This document shows, in pieces, positions 44,054 to 56,002 of a stretch of DNA of 64,000 nt. Where the stretch lies: assembly GCA_947069175.1 (NCBI GenBank), contig CAMTDV010000012.1, positions 36,674,341 through 36,738,340 of the forward strand. The letters are read 5' to 3'. Below the pieces are notes generated by a model, which did not search any database, was not told where the DNA came from, and saw only the letters and a list, made by a program, of their open reading frames with translations. This DNA comes from Scalesia atractyloides (taxonomy: Eukaryota > Streptophyta > Magnoliopsida > Asterales > Asteraceae). A program made the position numbers and the translations under genes. Positions within the stretch are counted from its first letter, which is position 1, and every line of letters starts with the position of its first letter.

Positions 44054-45606
44054 ATGATTAATTTAGAGATAAATCACTAAGGAATAACTGATGTTTCTCC
44101 CTGTCACAAACTTCAACCAACATTTTTCTTATTTTAATATATTAAAAACCCTATGTGGTTGTTCTAAAATCTATAATCATTAACTACTGACACACCTTAA
44201 ATTTAACCAAAATTAATATTCAAAGCTTGCAACTTTCATGAAAAGACTTAATAATACTGAATCCCTAAAGTTGATTAATAACTAAATAACATCACAAAAA
44301 TCCCAATCAAATACAACATAAACATGAAAACACAATGAAATTGATTTACCTCACCAAATACAGTGGAAAGCTAATATTTTTCTTTTCCTCTATTCCTTGC
44401 CAATCGATGGAGAAAGATATAATCCTCAGATCGATGGTCAAAGAAAGCTTGAAGACGATTACAACGGTTACTTGTCTAAGATTTAACAGACAAAAAACAC
44501 AAATTACTATAGATTAAAAGAACAAACATAATAACGGAAATTATGTGCTCCTGGTTAAACCAGACAAATGATAAAGTGACACACTTTCTTGAAGGAAAGC
44601 AAGATTAAAATTGACATCATGACTCATAGTCCAAAAACAAAAATATTTCCTGCAAGAGTCCGCTAAAGTAAAGGTCGTTGAATCTGTAAAGAAAAAAATC
44701 AAAGATATATTTGATTAACAATCAAGAGACAAAGACCAGTTTAAATCGCTAAACAATTAAGAAGAAGGAGGAACAGATCAATGTAATAAATCTGAACAAA
44801 AAAACCTAATCTGAACTGATTTGTAAAAAAAAATAACCTGAAGACAAATAAACCCTAATCCTAAAGAAGGAAGAAGCGTAACATGGCTAATTAAAGGAAA
44901 ATTTAAATGAATCATGAATACATCATGAATCTAAAGACAAAAAAACCCTAATCCTAAATATGATTAATACATCATGAATCTGCTCAATCGATGGACGATT
45001 CAACTGAATCAAAACCAAGTTTGTATGGATTGTATTGCAATTAACATCAAAGGAATTTAAAGCGAAAAATATCTGAAGAAAAGATTTAGCAATGTAGCAA
45101 TGAGGATGAATTCAAACCTTGTAATCATGGATGAAGAAGAAGATGTAGCGATAAGGATGAATTCGAAGAAGATGCGGCCGATGTTAGGGTTTAATATCTG
45201 AAAAGGGTTTGAGAGAGAATGTAAGAGCTAATTAATGTCTGAAAAAAGGTTTGAGAGAGAATGTAAGAACTAATTAATATCTGAAAGAGGAAGGGGGAGA
45301 GAGGAGAGAGAGATTTCAGGTTTGAATTTTAATTTTTAAAGTGATATATGAAGACAAATAAGTGAATTGATGGGTGTTTTGAATTTTGAAACTGATGACA
45401 AAGGCCCGCCCAAAACTTCATGGGTTTGAAATTTGAAATTTATATTTAATTTAAATTCTTTATTTAAATAATAAAATGACAATTAATGATGCAATAATTA
45501 GATAAGACAGGCATTGTTGGATAGCCTATATGGCTGTCATGTCAGATTCGTAATGTCATGCTCATCTTTTCTTTTATAGCAAAGGGGGATAGATTATTTT
45601 TTTTAA
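44054..45606. other. Gene-poor segment, no supported gene
   Basis: AT-rich. Contains aaccctaatcc-type motifs, a GA-rich region (45270-45320) and two gaagaagatg clusters (45140-45175). Possibly a decayed untranslated or intronic region, but I see no coding frame. Confidence 0.4.
45197..45279. repeat. 41-bp tandem duplication
   Basis: Two units, tctgaaaagggtttgagaga and tctgaaaaaaggtttgagag starts, each ending ctaattaat. Confidence 0.85.
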
Positions 45607-46898
45607 GTTAATTACACAAATTGACCATGTAGTTTATAGCAAGTTTCACCTTTGGGTACTAACTTTTTTTAACAGATTGAGGTTCTGTGGTTTGTTTTTG
45701 TAATATGTTGAGGTGCTAAAGCCAATGAAGGTTAAATATTTTGTTAAGTTTTGTCTAAGTAACCAAAATGCCCTTTAATAATCAGAGGGATTATTTTTAT
45801 AATTGACTATATTTCATTACAATGTTCATTTTTTATATTTACAAACCTAAAATTTAAAATTATAAAAACAAACCATATCCATCACCGGATCAAGTTTAAT
45901 GCACCAGGATAGATAGATGGCGATTGTGTTTCGACTCAAAGGGAGAATAACAATGGTGAAGGATGAAACGTTGAAGGTGAAGACTATGGCTGTGAGTAAC
46001 GACGATATAGCGCTCGTGACGGCGACGGAAAACATAAATGGTGGTAATTGGGGTTTATGATAACGACAACAATGGTGTCGTAGCAGAATTGAACGCCTGT
46101 GTGTCATCTATAATTTTGTCTTCTAGAAACTGAGCAGATTATATTCAAGCTGAATCGAAAGCGTTGGCATCAGAGCCGGGTTAATCACAAATCTGAGTAA
46201 CCCTGTGAAGAAGAAGAAGAAGAAACCGACGCACCCCTGTTTTAACGAAGAAAGAATTGGTCAAACAAAATCACAACTATTTCGATCCCACCGATCACAT
46301 CATTTGAACAAATTGCATACCCTGTTTCACACAAGAACAATTTGATTAAATATTTGGTTTCAAATCCTGATCATCGCAAGAACATCCCTTTGGCAGGAAA
46401 AATGAAAACGGAAATCAAGATAAACACTAATAATACACACTCGGAGTTATAAAATTGTTTTGTTAATTGAAGATAAACACTGGTGATTTGTGAATGTGTT
46501 GGTTGTTCAGATGAGATGCAAACCTGTCCATAGCCTCCAAATCCTGTCCATAACAAGCTGAAATACTCTTCTGCCAATCTTTATCCAGTAACTATTGGTG
46601 GCAATTTGTTCATGGAGGATCAGTGTCTAGGCGGGAAGAAGATCGGTGTTTCTTTTATCTTTTTTATATTTTGCATAAAATACATAAATAGTCCCTCGAT
46701 ATTATAAAGTTACATAATTAAGCTTTCAAATGTTAAATAACCGAAATTCCCTTCACTTAACAGAAAAAGTAATTAAGTTTGATGTTAGTATCGAAGGTGT
46801 TACAAAATTAAAACCATTAAACCTGAACCTGTAAAAATATGGTCAGTACCTAAAGGCGAAACTAGCTATAAACCACATAATCCATCTATGTAATTAAC
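45607..46898. mobile_element. 1.3 kb TIR element (non-autonomous DNA transposon)
   Basis: Long imperfect terminal inverted repeats: left gttaattacacaaattgacc with atgtagtttatagcaagttt, right (reversed) gttaattacatagatggatt with atgtggtttatagctagttt. Similarity extends about 110-120 bp inward. Long TIRs and a non-TE-like interior fit a Mutator-like non-autonomous element, but I see no clean 9-bp target duplication (poly-T flanks). No transposase. Confidence 0.72.
46371..46577 (-). CDS. Small ORF inside TIR element, possible captured fragment
   Basis: 68 codons beginning MAEEYFSLLWTGFGGYGQVC. No domain recognised. The interior sequence has higher complexity than the flanks and could be host-derived, as in Pack-type elements; not demonstrated. 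Confidence 0.2.
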   Translation of the reverse strand: MAEEYFSLLWTGFGGYGQVCISSEQPTHSQITSVYLQLTKQFYNSECVLLVFILISVFIFPAKGMFLR

Positions 46899-48891
46899 AC
46901 ATTCGTTTTTTTTTTTGTTTCTTTCATTAGTATTTTAATGTACTATTATACAATGAAGTCGCTTTTCGAATATATCGTTATATAATGTGTTTTTCTATGT
47001 TTAAGTTTTGAGATCCAACTCGTCGTAACGCTTAGGTAATAAAAAGGTTATCCCGCTCCGTAGCGTGCACATGTATTAATGCTAGTTTCAAACATTTCAC
47101 ATATCTAAACGTAAATCAAATTAATAATTCATGATCATATTTAAATTTAAATTTACATTACATTGTATTCTACTAATAATAATTTATGTTCATATTTAAA
47201 TTAAATTTACATTACATTGTATTTGACTAATAAACACATGTATAACAACTAAACACGTAATAAATGTGTTTATTCTTTAAATATTTATGTTGGTGACGAT
47301 ATGTCACATGAAAATTTAACGGTGTATGACATGTGTTTCTAGATTTTGTAGAATATTCTTTTATTCCATGTATTATGAATACAACTACTAAATTTTCTAA
47401 CGCATTCGGTGGTTTCAAAACATAAAACAACTCAAATTTATATCGTTTGATAAAAATATGTTATATCGGATCCAATTTGTTTTTGAACAAAAGCTACTCA
47501 AATTGCTGATAGACTAAAAATGTAAATAAAATTAGCTCAGAAATGTTTTATATTCGAACCAATTTATTTGCGAAAGAAATTTACATCGAAACATTAACCA
47601 ACTTGAATTTACGTCGAAATTTTTTTAGTTAAAGAATGGTATAGCATGTTGCGGCAACGTAAAACCTAAAGTAACTCGAATTTATAATGTCTAATAACTC
47701 GACTCATCTTACAACAAAATTTATGTCAAAACGTTGATCAACTGAAAATGTACATAGAACTAAGTACAAAAACGTATTATATTTGAGCCTGCTCATTTTC
47801 GAAAAAAGATTACGTTGAAACGTAAATCAGTTTGAATTTATATCTACACGTACATAAAAATAAGCACATAAAAACAAATAACAATGTCTTTAGAAAATTG
47901 AGAATTTATAAGTATCAATGCTAAAAGTTAAAAAGTAAAGGTAAAAGAAAACAAAATGACATAAAAAAAAGGGACCAATCAAGATGTGGGTGTGTAGATA
48001 AAACTTGTTGTTCTGGTTATGTATAATAACTAGTATTTTATCTTGTTACGCTGTGTGGTGGTATCAAAACTTAAAATAACTCGAATTTATACCATTAGAT
48101 ATTTGACTTGATTCGCTTTCGAACAAAAATTACGTCAAAACATAGACCAACTGAAAACACACATGAAAATAAGCACGAAAATGTTTGACCTGACTCATTA
48201 CTGAGAAAATTACGTCAAGACGTTAACCAATTTGGATTTATAACAAAATGTACTTAAAAATAATTGTTTTTTTTTACGTTAAAGAATGGTACCACGCGTG
48301 ATGGCGGAGCCAAAACGTAAAGTAACTCGAATTTATACTATCTAGTAAAAATGTGTTATATTTAATTAGACTCGTTTCTGAATAGTGCATAGACCAACAA
48401 AAAAAGTACATAAAAATAAGTACGGAAACGTATTATATTTGACCTACGTAAATAAAATAAGCACGTAAAGCTTGAAAGACTCAAAATGACATTTTATAAA
48501 GTTTTTAAAAAAACTGAGAGGATGTAAGTAGCAATGTTTTAAGTTGAAGAATTTAATAAAAAAAAATAGACATAAAAACTATTGAGTAATACTTTGATAA
48601 ATTTAATAACAAAAATAATAAAATAATAAAGATTATGTCTTTGCCACTGATACTAAGAAATCCTCTTATTATATAAGATTCCATTTATATCAAATCCTTC
48701 ACATCACATCTAAATGTAAAACCAGTTATTATTTTAACAACTTTTTTTCTATAGATATGAACGTATGGGTCATTTGTGGATGAGATGGAGTAGAAAAACA
48801 CCATATTACTAGATTGGAGATAAAAAAAATTATAAAGTTAATTACTTATATAAAAGTTACATCTAAAATTTTGATCTATACGTCCGCCAAG
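46899..48891. repeat. Degenerate dispersed-repeat tract
   Basis: Several diverged copies of a unit with aactcgaatttata (47671, 48075, 48323; variant at 47428), followed by cgaaacaaa/attacgtcaaaacg and aagtacgaaaacgt motifs. Spacing about 245-405 bp. No ORF. Could be the tail of a larger element; family unknown to me. Confidence 0.55.
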
Positions 48892-48943
48892 ATATATATA
48901 TATATAATATATATTATATATATATATATATATAATATATATA
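48892..48943. repeat. (AT)n microsatellite
   Basis: Tandem at repeats with a few breaks, at the left border of the second TIR element. Confidence 0.9.
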
Positions 48944-50330
48944 AACAGATTAGAAGAAAATGATTGAAAGTGTGAAAACAGTGAAAACGAATCCTGGCCG
49001 AATACGTGTCAGGGGGCGCTAAACGATATGTGGGTACGATTGTTATTGTTCAAGTCTGCTTAACAGATGCCATTATAATTCATTTTAAAACAAAAGTACA
49101 TCAGATATCGCGTGTTGTTCTTTATTCTTGTTTCTATGGCGTTTATTTTCAAAGCAATATTTTTGAAAAACGTCGTTATGTCCTTCAATCTATAATCAAT
49201 ATTCGGCGTTTTCATTATTTATAACTTACCAATGTCGTTTTACACCTTGTTACGCATATCTGAATTATAGCGTTTTCATTAAAATGTTTTAGGGTTACGG
49301 TAAATCTGTTATTCTTATTGTTTATCATTAAACTAATGGTCTGTTCAGTATGGCGTTTTCACGTCAATTTTACGTTCATTTGAACATGTCATGCAACAAT
49401 GCCAATTTTACGTTCATGTCTGTGTTCAAACATGTTGCGTTATGTAACTCCTCCATGAACCCAAGACCCTTCTTGGTCATGATGTTTTCAAGCATGTAGT
49501 CTTCCTGCTCCCCTTTGTCACATATAACAGTCACCATGTTAGTATCTTCATCAAAACAACATGATTTGATGTCTGGGTCCATTTTTGCATTTGCCTTGTT
49601 TAGTCCAAATTTTCTGGTTAATATTCTTATAAGTGTATATATTTTATCACAATGGTTATTTAGAGGGATGCCAAGTGTTAGGATCCCTCTTTGTACTTCT
49701 TCTTCCAAGTTCAATATTGCTTTGATTGTTTTAATAAACACTCTTCTTCTGTTATCAAAACGGATTACGAATCTTCTGATTCTGAGGGTGTATCTCCATG
49801 AAACGATGGTAGCCATTTTTTTTCCTCTCAGAGTTTTTTGTGTTAGACGTTTTAGTATGATCAATTGAAGTGATAATAGAAGTGATGGTAACATCGTTTA
49901 TATAATGATCTTTTTGGCAAGTAATTTAGGAGGGAATTTTTTTGTAATAAATGTTAATAATTACTTTTAGTTACTGTTTGTTCACATCTATTTGTTAAAT
50001 TTGCAACACATTTTATCATTAAGTTTTGGCGTTTTGTATCAATGGCGTTTTAGATGAATATTTCGTTTCATCTGAAAGTGAGTGATGTGTATGGAATGTA
50101 GGTTAACGTGGGAATCTTGAATGGCGTTTTGCTCATTAGTGTGGCGTTTTGTATTAGAGCAATAAAAAGACCCTTTTACCCTTAATGAAGCAGGTCCAAG
50201 TAATAAAGTTAATGTAAATTTACGAAAACGTCAAACACGCCATTCTAATCAATAGATTGTTTTGATCCAACGGATAAGGGGCGTTCTCACCGTTTTCACA
50301 CTTTTGGGTGTATTCTCTAAATCCTCACCC
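48944..50330. mobile_element. 1.4 kb TIR element carrying an ORF
   Basis: Inverted ends: left aagtgtgaaaacagtgaaaa (48968-48989) and right, reversed, aagtgtgaaaacggtgagaa (50282-50303). Outside these both ends run into TATATA tracts, the probable target. The interior contains several gcgttttc and ggcgttttgtat motifs and one open minus-strand ORF. No transposase. Superfamily not certain. Confidence 0.65.
49376..49816 (-). CDS. Hypothetical 146-aa protein inside TIR element (possible HMA-like fold)
   Basis: Uninterrupted 147-codon frame with a good Met start (MATIVSWRYTL); an in-frame upstream Met exists at 49892-49894, giving 172 aa. Basic N-terminal part (RIRRFVIRFDNRRRVF), then a region with LGIPLNNHCDKIYTLIRILT followed by FDEDTNMVTVICDKG. 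A beta-alpha-beta pattern with VTV and a buried Cys recalls heavy-metal-associated domains, but the CXXC metal site is absent and the match is weak. It is one of the few intact ORFs of this length in the window. It may be a captured host gene fragment. No intron signs checked. Confidence 0.4.
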   Translation of the reverse strand: MATIVSWRYTLRIRRFVIRFDNRRRVFIKTIKAILNLEEEVQRGILTLGIPLNNHCDKIYTLIRILTRKFGLNKANAKMDPDIKSCCFDEDTNMVTVICDKGEQEDYMLENIMTKKGLGFMEELHNATCLNTDMNVKLALLHDMFK

Positions 50331-51540
50331 TATATATATATACACACACACTAAAAGTAGGTTACTACAATAACCATTTAAACACAATCTTGATCTAGAT
50401 GAGAATTAAAAGACGTAGGATGCGAAATAGAGGATGCGGAAACATTAGATCATTAAGGTAGCGTTCTTCACAAAACTATGGCACTCTAGAATCTGGGCGT
50501 GTTATATTTGTTGGATTTACAAGTCATATACATAACAAAGACTTTATTTAAAGGTCACTATATACTTTAAAACTGTTACAATTTAAAAGTTTATTAAATG
50601 AAACATTAATGAACATTTTATCCAAAGATGTCATATTGTCCCAGTTAGATAGCCCGCGATGTGACGCAACCATTCACATAACTCACATTGAAATGCATTC
50701 CAAAACGGCCAACATAAGCTTGTAAGCTCATCATAAAAACATGTCAAGCAAACTTGCATTAGTAGTTCAATATTTGTAATAAACTAAAAACAATTGTTAT
50801 AAATATAAACCCCCAAATGATCCTTTGCTTTTTTAATCCCAGTCCACGCTTGCAATTCAACAATATCCGTTTACATCATTCATAAAACCATATTTATCAA
50901 TCTAACAACTTTTTTCAATAGCCACACTAGAAGATGGTTATCGCCTAGACCAATTGCCACTACCATTCACACTCGAGTCTCGACACACCCATGACAATAT
51001 CTGCCCATGGGATAATGCCTTGTTGCATCTTAGTAGTCTTTGGTCTAGATGTGATCAATATCTCACGACGCACATACATACATGATTTTAATGAATGGTT
51101 TGTAGATAATTGTTAAATTTTGATTTCAAAAATAATATATTTAGGTCAGATCTTTGTTTAGGTAAATACAAATGAATGTAATGCAACAATTCTAATACCC
51201 TAGTCGTTGTCCTGATATTAAGACAAAAGATGTCTTAGCCTTTTGTGACTGACATAGTTAATGATTATTTTGATCTAACAAAAATATAATGTTTTGGTAT
51301 GATTTTCTTTAGTGTTATCGGGATTTATCGTAATTCACAATATTGTAAAACAAGGTCTCCGAGGCTGAGTACTCCTCGAGTAATCACTACAAAGTAGGCT
51401 GCCGAAGCTGTAACGCTAGCAAAATTCCCATGCTTGTAATGTAATTCATAATTTCTATTTCTTGTTTCATACATATTTGGATATCCTACATACAAGAAAA
51501 TCGGTTTTAACATATTATCGGAACACATCCTAAGTATCAC
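50331..51540. other. No gene seen
   Basis: AT-rich intergenic sequence; short frames on both strands lack any recognisable feature. Confidence 0.5.
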
Positions 51541-53505
51541 ATGCCTTAAAACCTCCATCATAGCCTAAATAAATAACTTTGGGGGTTAAAATTGTCAAAT
51601 AGGGCATAGTTGCAACTCCAGGGGCTAAACTGCCAAAAACCAAACTTTTCCGCTTAAGAGGTCCTTCAGACCATAAGACATTACCTCTTGTAGTCTGCAA
51701 GAGGTCCCTAGACAGGAGAAAAAACTGCTGGCAGCAGCTCTTTGCAACTTTGTGCCACCTTTCTTCAATCCTTACTACCTTAAACCTGGTTTTGACATAT
51801 GGTATGACACTAAGCAACATTCTAAGCATGCTAGGACACTTGCCCTCACCTTCTTAAATCTCCCTTGCCTATAAATACCCTTCAAAACCCTTCATTTTCT
51901 TCAAAACACTTCAAGTCAAAGTGTGAAATTTCCTTTTCTTCTACATTCAAGCCCCATCTTTGAGTGTTTTAGAAAGCTTTCTGAAGTAAGTAAGTATTCT
52001 ATCCTTAGCTATTTTATTAGCATTCAGTTTCATAGTCTAATTTTGTCCGAAGTTCCTTAATTGTAGACCGTTTGACTTTTTTGTTGACCTTCGAATCTGA
52101 CCACTTTGGTCAAACAAATTTCAAATTCATTTCACCTAAATGATGATCATAATGTAGGGTATAAATCCCTGCATTTACATGGCATGGTCTGTAACCCTTC
52201 GCATTTATGTACTTTCCTTATTTAGAAGGTTGTATTCGCATTCTGTTTTTGGAAACTTATAATCACATTGTAGTCGTAATTCACTTCCAAACTTGTAGTC
52301 CAAGACTTCGATCATAATGAAATTCATCTATTATACTTATACTTGTTATGCTTGTATCATACGCAAAAGATCACTAATACAGAACTATGTGCAAACCAAG
52401 AATATTTATACGCTCAAATTCTCATTCATACATATGTGATACGAAAACCATACTATCAGACGCGTTGCATGCTTGAAAACACGTTAAAACACAATTTTGG
52501 GCATTTAATGATGAACATATAGGAGTTTAGGGGCCAAAATATGTAAAAAAAAACAAAATTGGGCAAGAAAAATGGCTCCTCTCGGGGCGACGTGATAAGC
52601 CTTTCACACCGTGGGTGGCGAGGGAGCATAATCCACAGAACATTGTTTCTTGCATACGGGTTGGCCAATTTTCCATCTCCTTCACCCAATTACCTTATAT
52701 CTTCATTTAAACCCAAACCCTAATCCACCATTTTAAAACCAAGCCTCCTACACATCCATTTCACTTTTCCAAACCCTCAAACACTCTCAAACCAAATTTA
52801 ATCAGCTGAAAATACAAGTGAAGGCAAATTATACTTAAGTTCAAAAGTGAGCTTCTACATCACTTTCCTTCATGTTTCATCACTTTTTCTTTTTCTTCTT
52901 GAAAGCTTTGGACAGCTCTTGGAGTATTTCCACAAGTTTATCATGGTAAACTAAGGTGGATCATCGCCATTTTGAGGTCCAACTTTCTATTTTGAAAAAA
53001 AAAATACTTCAATTTTTATAAACATGTTCAAACTTGTGAAATCTTGTACCTACCTTGCTTCTAACCAAGTCTATGGTTAGGGAGCTTGAGTATGATTGAT
53101 TTCTATAAGTTTAGAGGTGCAAACACCCTCTAAACTTTCTATTTTGACAAGGTTTTAGACAACCTACAAGTGTTGAGACCATCCAAGCTCACCATCTTCA
53201 ATATGGTGAGACTTGTGTTTGGTGAAAGTGTGAACCATGGAACCTTGGCTTTCCAACCTATTTCCACAACCTCACTTGTTGATTTGTTACTTGTTTTCCC
53301 ATCACTAAGACACTAAACAACTTTCTAGACATAAAGTGAAAAGGCTACATCGCGTACCTAAACACTTTCCGTGCTTGGGATGAACGCATCTAGCTAGCTT
53401 ACTTGGTTGTTTAAGTGACTTAGACAAATACTAATAGCTTCCAAGAATCAAAGTAAGATAACCCCGCCTCGCCTCCAACATTTGCCATGTTGGGTGTGAC
53501 ACGCC
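51541..53505 (+). other. LTR-like promoter region, degenerate
   Basis: Two promoter-like units. The first (51541-52010) has ggggttaaaattgtcaaat-type motifs, a TATA box and a CT-rich start. The second (52500-52900) has agggagcataatcc and accttatatcttcatttaaa. The end at 53490-53505 reads gttgggtgtgaca, like chromovirus LTR ends. No partner LTR identified. Confidence 0.3.
51870..51877 (+). promoter_or_regulatory. TATA box in LTR-like region
   Basis: TATAAATA in cctataaatacccttc, followed by repeated cttcaaaac motifs. Confidence 0.45.
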
Positions 53506-55223
53506 CAGGTTGTTCTTACTTGGCTACTTAGCAATTTAGTTAGATGTACTTCTTTTCACTTTATTCATGACCAACCGATTCATCAACTATGTTGATGACT
53601 TTGTGCTTTGGTGAATCATATAATGAGGTTAAATGGATGGAATTCATCCTACCTCCTTGCATGACTATTCTCATGGTACCTTGATTTACATTCGTAATAT
53701 GTTCCTAATCCATCAAACAAAAAACGCAACTCACACACCTCCATTTCCTTTTAGGGTAACTTTCGGTGTTCTATAAACTCAAGACTCGTCAAACTCACTA
53801 TGTGGATTTACTTCGCAAATCGTGACCCTTTTTTATTTTAGATACTTTTGGGGTGCAATACATATATCTTATTAACTTCGCACAAACACATACAAACATG
53901 CTTGACACAAACAAACAATCATTTATACATGCTTAACATGTGATGCTTAGAAATTCATACATGCTAGAAGCCTTACTTGCACTATTCTTGTTATTAACTT
54001 CGTACGAGTCTACCTTAACATGTATAGTGTTATAGGAGTAGCACACCGCCCGTATTCTTGTGGTCATGTTAAGTTATAAAAAAACGATCTTGTCGTTGCG
54101 ACGGCAAAGTTACGCTAGTGGACTCTTCTGGTTGACAATTATGTGATGTATGTTACTGTTGTAATGATATGCCTTAGTATACAATTATGCCATGTAGATT
54201 TGTTTAAATTTCTTATACTTATGCTAGTAATCCAAACTTGTATGCTCGCCAACACTCTTTTGTGTTGACATGTACTTTAATATGTATCGCAGGATCTTGA
54301 TGACGTCGCGTTGAATGAAATCTAGTAGGACGGTTAGAAACACACTTTAAATTTTAGTTCATATATTGCACTTTGATTTCTATGTTACAAGATGCTATAT
54401 TTTGCTTCCAAAAATCGAATCTTTGCTTTAGCAATTAAATGAATTTTTCTTATTAAAATACTTGTCACAAATAATTGTTATGAAGTTTCTTACAATCTCA
54501 TTTTTATCTCATTCCGATGTTTCCGCTATCAGTTGGGATTTTACATGATAATCATGTCTAAATTGAGCAAGTGACAAGTAAAGTTGGAATATCTAAAATA
54601 GTCAAAATACCCTTTTGTCTAATAAATTAAGGAATGGACTTTTAAACTTATGCATTGAAAATTTTGACACCAAAACAGTTTCTACAACATAACAAAATAT
54701 ATTTTAACATGTTAAACTTGTCATAAATCCATTTTGACCATCCGAACTCGTATTTACGCATACGACCCATCAAACTGGCGTACATCATTTAAACAAGTCC
54801 TAACGGGTCAAAACCTTTAAAAACTCTTTCAAATCCGAATGTAAGATTTAACAAACCATATTACATGAGACTCCTCGCTCATATGATATGAACCACATTC
54901 ATTTGATCTTCAATTTAAGTCAAAAACTATAATTAAATATAGGTTAACAATATAATCATCCAAATTACCAGGAAATACTTGAACTCTTTAAGTGCGATTA
55001 AACTAATCATAAAAAACCAAAGTGAGTACATAGTTCCCATTATTCTTAAACTTTTCGGTGATTTATATGTGCTAAACTATTTTTCAAATTTACAAGTTTA
55101 CTTCATATGATTTGTATAGAATATATTTTCCTTTTGTATGAAACTTGGTGGTGCGTCATCCATAGCAAAAATACATTCATTAACTTTAGCCAATCGACTA
55201 GTAGTATGTTATAGCGCTATAGG
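53506..55223. other. No gene seen; possible LTR remnants
   Basis: Contains aggatcttgatgacgtcgcg (near 54292) and a gttgggattttacatgat stretch (54531), phrases I associate with gypsy LTR interiors, but nothing I can delimit. No ORF. Confidence 0.3.
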
Positions 55224-56002
55224 TGTAACGCCCCATTCCTGCTTCATGCGGGTTTTCTTTGTTTATGGAAGTTACGTTGGGAATGACGGAAACCGAACAA
55301 TATGTTCTAGGTGAACCCTTTTGGGTTTATTCTACAAGTTAACAAAGGGTTGAATCTATTTTCAAACGACCACAATTGTTTATGTGAAAACCCAGTCTTT
55401 TCTAAATAATACCATAAATTTGTGCTTAAACAAATTATTTCCATACGATTGCTAAAAAAACCATTTTTGCAACAAAACTTATTTTCTCTCCAACTCATGT
55501 ACTTGACCAATATATTGCAATACCAAACTTTTTACCCTATACTTGGCTATAAAACTAAATTTCTTTCACTAAATCTTGTAGTTAGTCAACGTATTTCAAT
55601 ACCAAAATTTTTGCCATGTACTTGACTATAAAACTTAATTTCTCTCACTAACTCTTGTAGTTAGTTAACATATTGCAATACCAAAGTTTTTGCCATATAC
55701 TTGGCCATAACATCTATATTACTCACCAACTTTTTTGTTGACCTGTATTCTTTTTCACATATGTTTCAGGTAATAATCCATGATGCTCTTCAAGTATGTT
55801 TCACATAGGAATCAAACTTGAGCCTTAGATCGTTTTGATTTAAAAAAGAAACAACTACTTGTAATATTTTGTGTTTTGAAAACAATGCAATTCAGTAAAT
55901 TTAATATAATGAAACTTTACATTTAGTGCCATGTGTTATGAACAATCATGTAACATGACTCCCCGACATTTCCGTCGCAGGTTCCACGATGTCGGGGTGT
56001 TA
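55224..56002 (+). repeat. Possible solo LTR, about 780 bp
   Basis: Begins tgtaacgccccattcc and ends gatgtcggggtgtta, resembling the TGTAACACCCC...GGGGTGTTACA ends of chromovirus LTRs. No matching 5-bp duplication outside. Contains the 79-bp repeats. Confidence 0.35.
55490..55735. repeat. 79-bp tandem repeats (3 copies)
   Basis: taccaaa at 55521, 55600 and 55679 marks the period; each unit also carries ttgaccta/cttggctataaaac and cactaactcttgtag-like parts. Confidence 0.85.

Noticed and set aside
51325..51829. Minus-strand ORFs of 78 and 99 codons
   Set aside because: No domain, overlapping each other in different frames, within an LTR-like stretch; no support beyond openness.
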